IMG/VR virus record: IMGVR_UViG_3300044629_000509
Location: 1 to 38,281 of that record
Direction: 5' to 3' (one strand)
Origin: a virus
DNA: 38,281 nucleotides
Translations under genes and position numbers: made by a program
The notes under the pieces: generated by a model
The model's input: the letters and a program-made list of their open reading frames with translations, nothing else
Database searches by the model: none
What the model was told of the DNA's origin: nothing
Shown: positions 37,074 to 38,281 of the stretch, one piece after another
How the letters are laid out: each line of letters starts with the position of its first letter
How positions within the stretch are numbered: the first letter of the stretch is position 1

Positions 37074-37980
37074 GTTTTTCGAGCCGGCTGAAATTGGCCT
37101 TGAAGCGACGCCGGCTGAATTTGTGGCGGCGATGGTTGAGGTTTTCGCGCTGGTTCGGGAACTGCTGGCCGATGACGGGGTGCTGTGGCTGAACCTCGGA
37201 GACAGCTACAACGCGGCAGGCCGCACCGGACACGGCACGCGCCAAGGCTTCAAGCAGGGAACGAACCGGGCCAGCGCCGAGAAGGCCGACAACTGCCGCC
37301 CGAGCGTGGAAACGCTGAAGCCAAAAGACTTGATTGGGATCCCGTGGCGCGTAGCGCTCGCGCTACAGGCGGCAGGCTGGTACTTGCGGCAAGACATCAT
37401 TTGGCACAAGCCGAACCCGATGCCGGAGAGCGTGACCGACCGCTGCACGAAGGCGCACGAATACCTGTTTCTGTTGAGCAAGAGCGAGCGGTACTACTTC
37501 GACGCGCGGTCGATTGCGCAGCCGATAGCCGACAGCAGCAAGGAGCGCCTTGCGCAGCCGAACCTGCCGAACCAAGCGGGAAGCGACCGCGTGCCCGGCA
37601 AGACGAACGGCAACATGAAGGCGGTAGGCCCGCGCTTCGGCGGCAACAAGTACGGCGACGACGACCGCGAGGAAAGCAGGACAAAGAGCGGCAATGAATA
37701 CACCGGAGGCGATGGCCTTGCGAACCGTCGCAGCGTTTGGACGGTGCCGACCGTGCCCTACAGCGGCGCGCACTTTGCGACATTCCCGCCCGCGCTGATT
37801 GAGCCGTGCATCTTGGCCGGGAGCCGAAGCGGAGACACGGTGCTGGATTGCTTTTTCGGAAGTGGCACGACCGGCGAGGTAGCCGGGAACTTGGGGCGCA
37901 ACTGGATCGGGTGCGAGTTGAACCCGGACTACGCGCCCCTTCAACGGGCAAGGACGGCACAGCATGGCCTTGCCCTCTAA
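37030..37980 (+). CDS. C-terminal part of a split DNA methyltransferase (cassette E)
   Basis: This 316-residue frame continues the methyltransferase: EIGLEATPAEFVAAM (21-35), LADDGVLWLNLGDSY (46-60), HEYLFLLSKSERYYF (about 140-154) and the SAM-binding VLDCFFGSGTTGEV (271-284). The first ten residues are not methyltransferase-like and probably come from the insertion junction. GTG37030 is the only usable start and follows a G-rich run. The part before it (TSPPY) is at 36263-36478. The two could act as separate chains, as in other phage genes split by homing enzymes. The 3' end overlaps the R'' box of attC. Confidence 0.82.
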   Translation: MNIYQKSQIPAHLLEFFEPAEIGLEATPAEFVAAMVEVFALVRELLADDGVLWLNLGDSYNAAGRTGHGTRQGFKQGTNRASAEKADNCRPSVETLKPKDLIGIPWRVALALQAAGWYLRQDIIWHKPNPMPESVTDRCTKAHEYLFLLSKSERYYFDARSIAQPIADSSKERLAQPNLPNQAGSDRVPGKTNGNMKAVGPRFGGNKYGDDDREESRTKSGNEYTGGDGLANRRSVWTVPTVPYSGAHFATFPPALIEPCILAGSRSGDTVLDCFFGSGTTGEVAGNLGRNWIGCELNPDYAPLQRARTAQHGLAL

Positions 37981-38046
37981 CGTAAAAGTGAGCGGCCCGG
38001 AGGCGGCTTCATTGCCGGAGGGTCGCGCTCGACTGTTGGGTTGGGG
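37975..38046 (+). other. attC site of cassette E
   Basis: R'' is CTCTAAC (37975-37981) and R' is GTTGGGG (38040-38046), with the crossover after G38040, judged by the GGGTT context shared with the other sites. The arms GAGCGGCCCGGAGGC and GCCGGAGGGTCGCGCTC pair imperfectly. A second GTTGGGT at 38035-38041 matches the general core but not the cassette F end. Confidence 0.82.
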
Positions 38047-38070
38047 TGCCGACGACAACGGAGAAACAAC

Positions 38071-38271
38071 ATGAAAAAGATTGGCTGCATTGGACACGAT
38101 GGCGACTGCTGCAAGAACCGCGAGAGGGACAAGCGCGACGCGGCCAGGTATCGGTGGTGGCGGAAACACGCCAGCGACGACATGCAGTGGCATTTGTTCG
38201 GGCGCACCGTCAGCACGCCGAAGGAAATGGACGCCGAGACGGACAAGGCCATGAAGCGCCCCAACGGTTGA
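38071..38271 (+). CDS. Small cysteine-containing protein (cassette F)
   Basis: This 66-residue basic protein has GGAG ten bases before ATG38071. It starts KKIGCIGHDGDCCKNRERDK (2-21), with three cysteines and a histidine that could hold zinc. The block ARYRWWRKHASDDMQWHLFG (about 25-44) follows; from memory the ARYRW pattern is common in small phage proteins of unknown role. The stop codon lies inside attC. No function can be given. Confidence 0.7.
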   Translation: MKKIGCIGHDGDCCKNRERDKRDAARYRWWRKHASDDMQWHLFGRTVSTPKEMDAETDKAMKRPNG

Positions 38272-38281
38272 GGTGTGGGGC
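38259..38281 (+). other. attC site of cassette F, left half
   Basis: R'' is CCCCAAC (38259-38265), followed by an L'' region (GGTTGAG) and the stem arm GTGTGGG (38273-38279). The matching arm and R' are at bases 14-36 of the window. This is the key evidence for a circular sequence. Confidence 0.82.

Larger units (their letters stand above)
36238..38040 (+). mobile_element. Integron gene cassette E (DNA methyltransferase split by HNH endonuclease)
   Basis: The start TTAGAGGGCA (after G36237) is the reverse complement of TGCCCTCTAA in the R'' box (37971-37980). At 1.8 kb it is long for a cassette because about 0.55 kb is an inserted HNH endonuclease. All three reading frames point in the array direction. 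Confidence 0.87.
1..38281. mobile_element. Complete circular temperate podovirus genome carrying an integron (opened inside an attC site)
   Basis: The window contains one full set of phage modules: integration, attachment site, lysis, tail, head, packaging, replication, early control and recombination. None appears twice and no chromosomal housekeeping gene is seen. The last 23 bases and first 36 bases are the left and right halves of one attC site, with complementary simple sites and a seven-base-pair stem (GTGTGGG at 38273-38279, CCCACAC at 14-20). This indicates that the ends are adjacent on a circle. Transcription runs outward from about 31.65 kb and converges near 4.3 kb. A T7-like tail and internal virion set with a lambda-like early region and tyrosine integrase indicates a temperate podovirus, resembling the Bordetella BPP-1 type in gene order (from memory). 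Confidence 0.8.
38041..38281 (+). mobile_element. Integron gene cassette F (continues to base 30 across the window junction)
   Basis: The start TTGGGG (after G38040) matches the reverse complement CCCCAA in its R'' box (38259-38264). The cassette is about 271 bp if the ends are joined. It holds one small gene in the array direction. Confidence 0.8.

Noticed and set aside
38035-38041. GTTGGGT as the R' core of attC E
   Set aside because: It matches the general core, but the complement in cassette F (CCCCAAC) fits GTTGGGG at 38040, and the GGGTT context agrees with the other sites.

Overview
The window reads as one complete, circular, temperate podovirus genome of about 38.3 kb that carries its own integron. 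High GC, gene content and close gene packing suggest a phage of a betaproteobacterium, but the host is an inference. The strongest point is that the two ends of the window are the two halves of one integron attC site. Joined end to start (38259-38281 plus 1-36), they give complementary simple sites and a perfect seven-base-pair stem, as in the intact attC sites inside. The sequence is therefore probably a circular map opened inside an attC site.

Layout, as a circle. A divergent promoter region (31622-31733) drives two arms that converge at 4255-4432.

The rightward arm holds small early genes, a zinc-finger/winged-helix protein, a RecT-like annealing protein, a YqaJ-type exonuclease and a 60-residue protein (31734-35565). 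It runs straight into a gene-cassette array in the order D, E, F, (window junction), A, B, C. After the array come an integron integrase (intI, 1906-2940), a small membrane protein, an excisionase-like protein and the phage tyrosine integrase (to 4254), all on the same strand. Next is a putative attP: the 5' half of a tRNA-Leu(UAA) flanked by 22-bp direct repeats.

The leftward arm holds two small DNA-binding proteins, O-like and P-like replication proteins, NinB, NinG, a HTH protein and a terminator. The late genes follow: small and large terminase, portal, scaffold, major capsid protein, a four-gene sugar/methyl-transfer block, T7-like tail tube and nozzle proteins, internal virion proteins and tail fibre. 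The arm ends with a lysis cassette (holin, M15 endolysin, Rz/Rz1). A lipoprotein gene (28311-28619) points against this arm.

Each of the six cassettes begins with TT plus a short sequence complementary to the R'' box of its own attC, which is the defining signature of integron cassettes. The cargo is dominated by DNA modification: a beta-class DNA methyltransferase with a ten-C tract (A), a Mom-like DNA modification protein (C), and a second DNA methyltransferase split by an HNH homing endonuclease (E). Cassettes B and F carry small unknown proteins. Cassette D carries an antisense two-gene unit with a HTH protein, a consensus promoter and a palindromic operator. My interpretation is that the phage uses an integron to shuffle genes that protect its DNA from host restriction, fed from the early recombination operon. 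The array, its boundary sites and its polarity relative to intI are the main novelty here.
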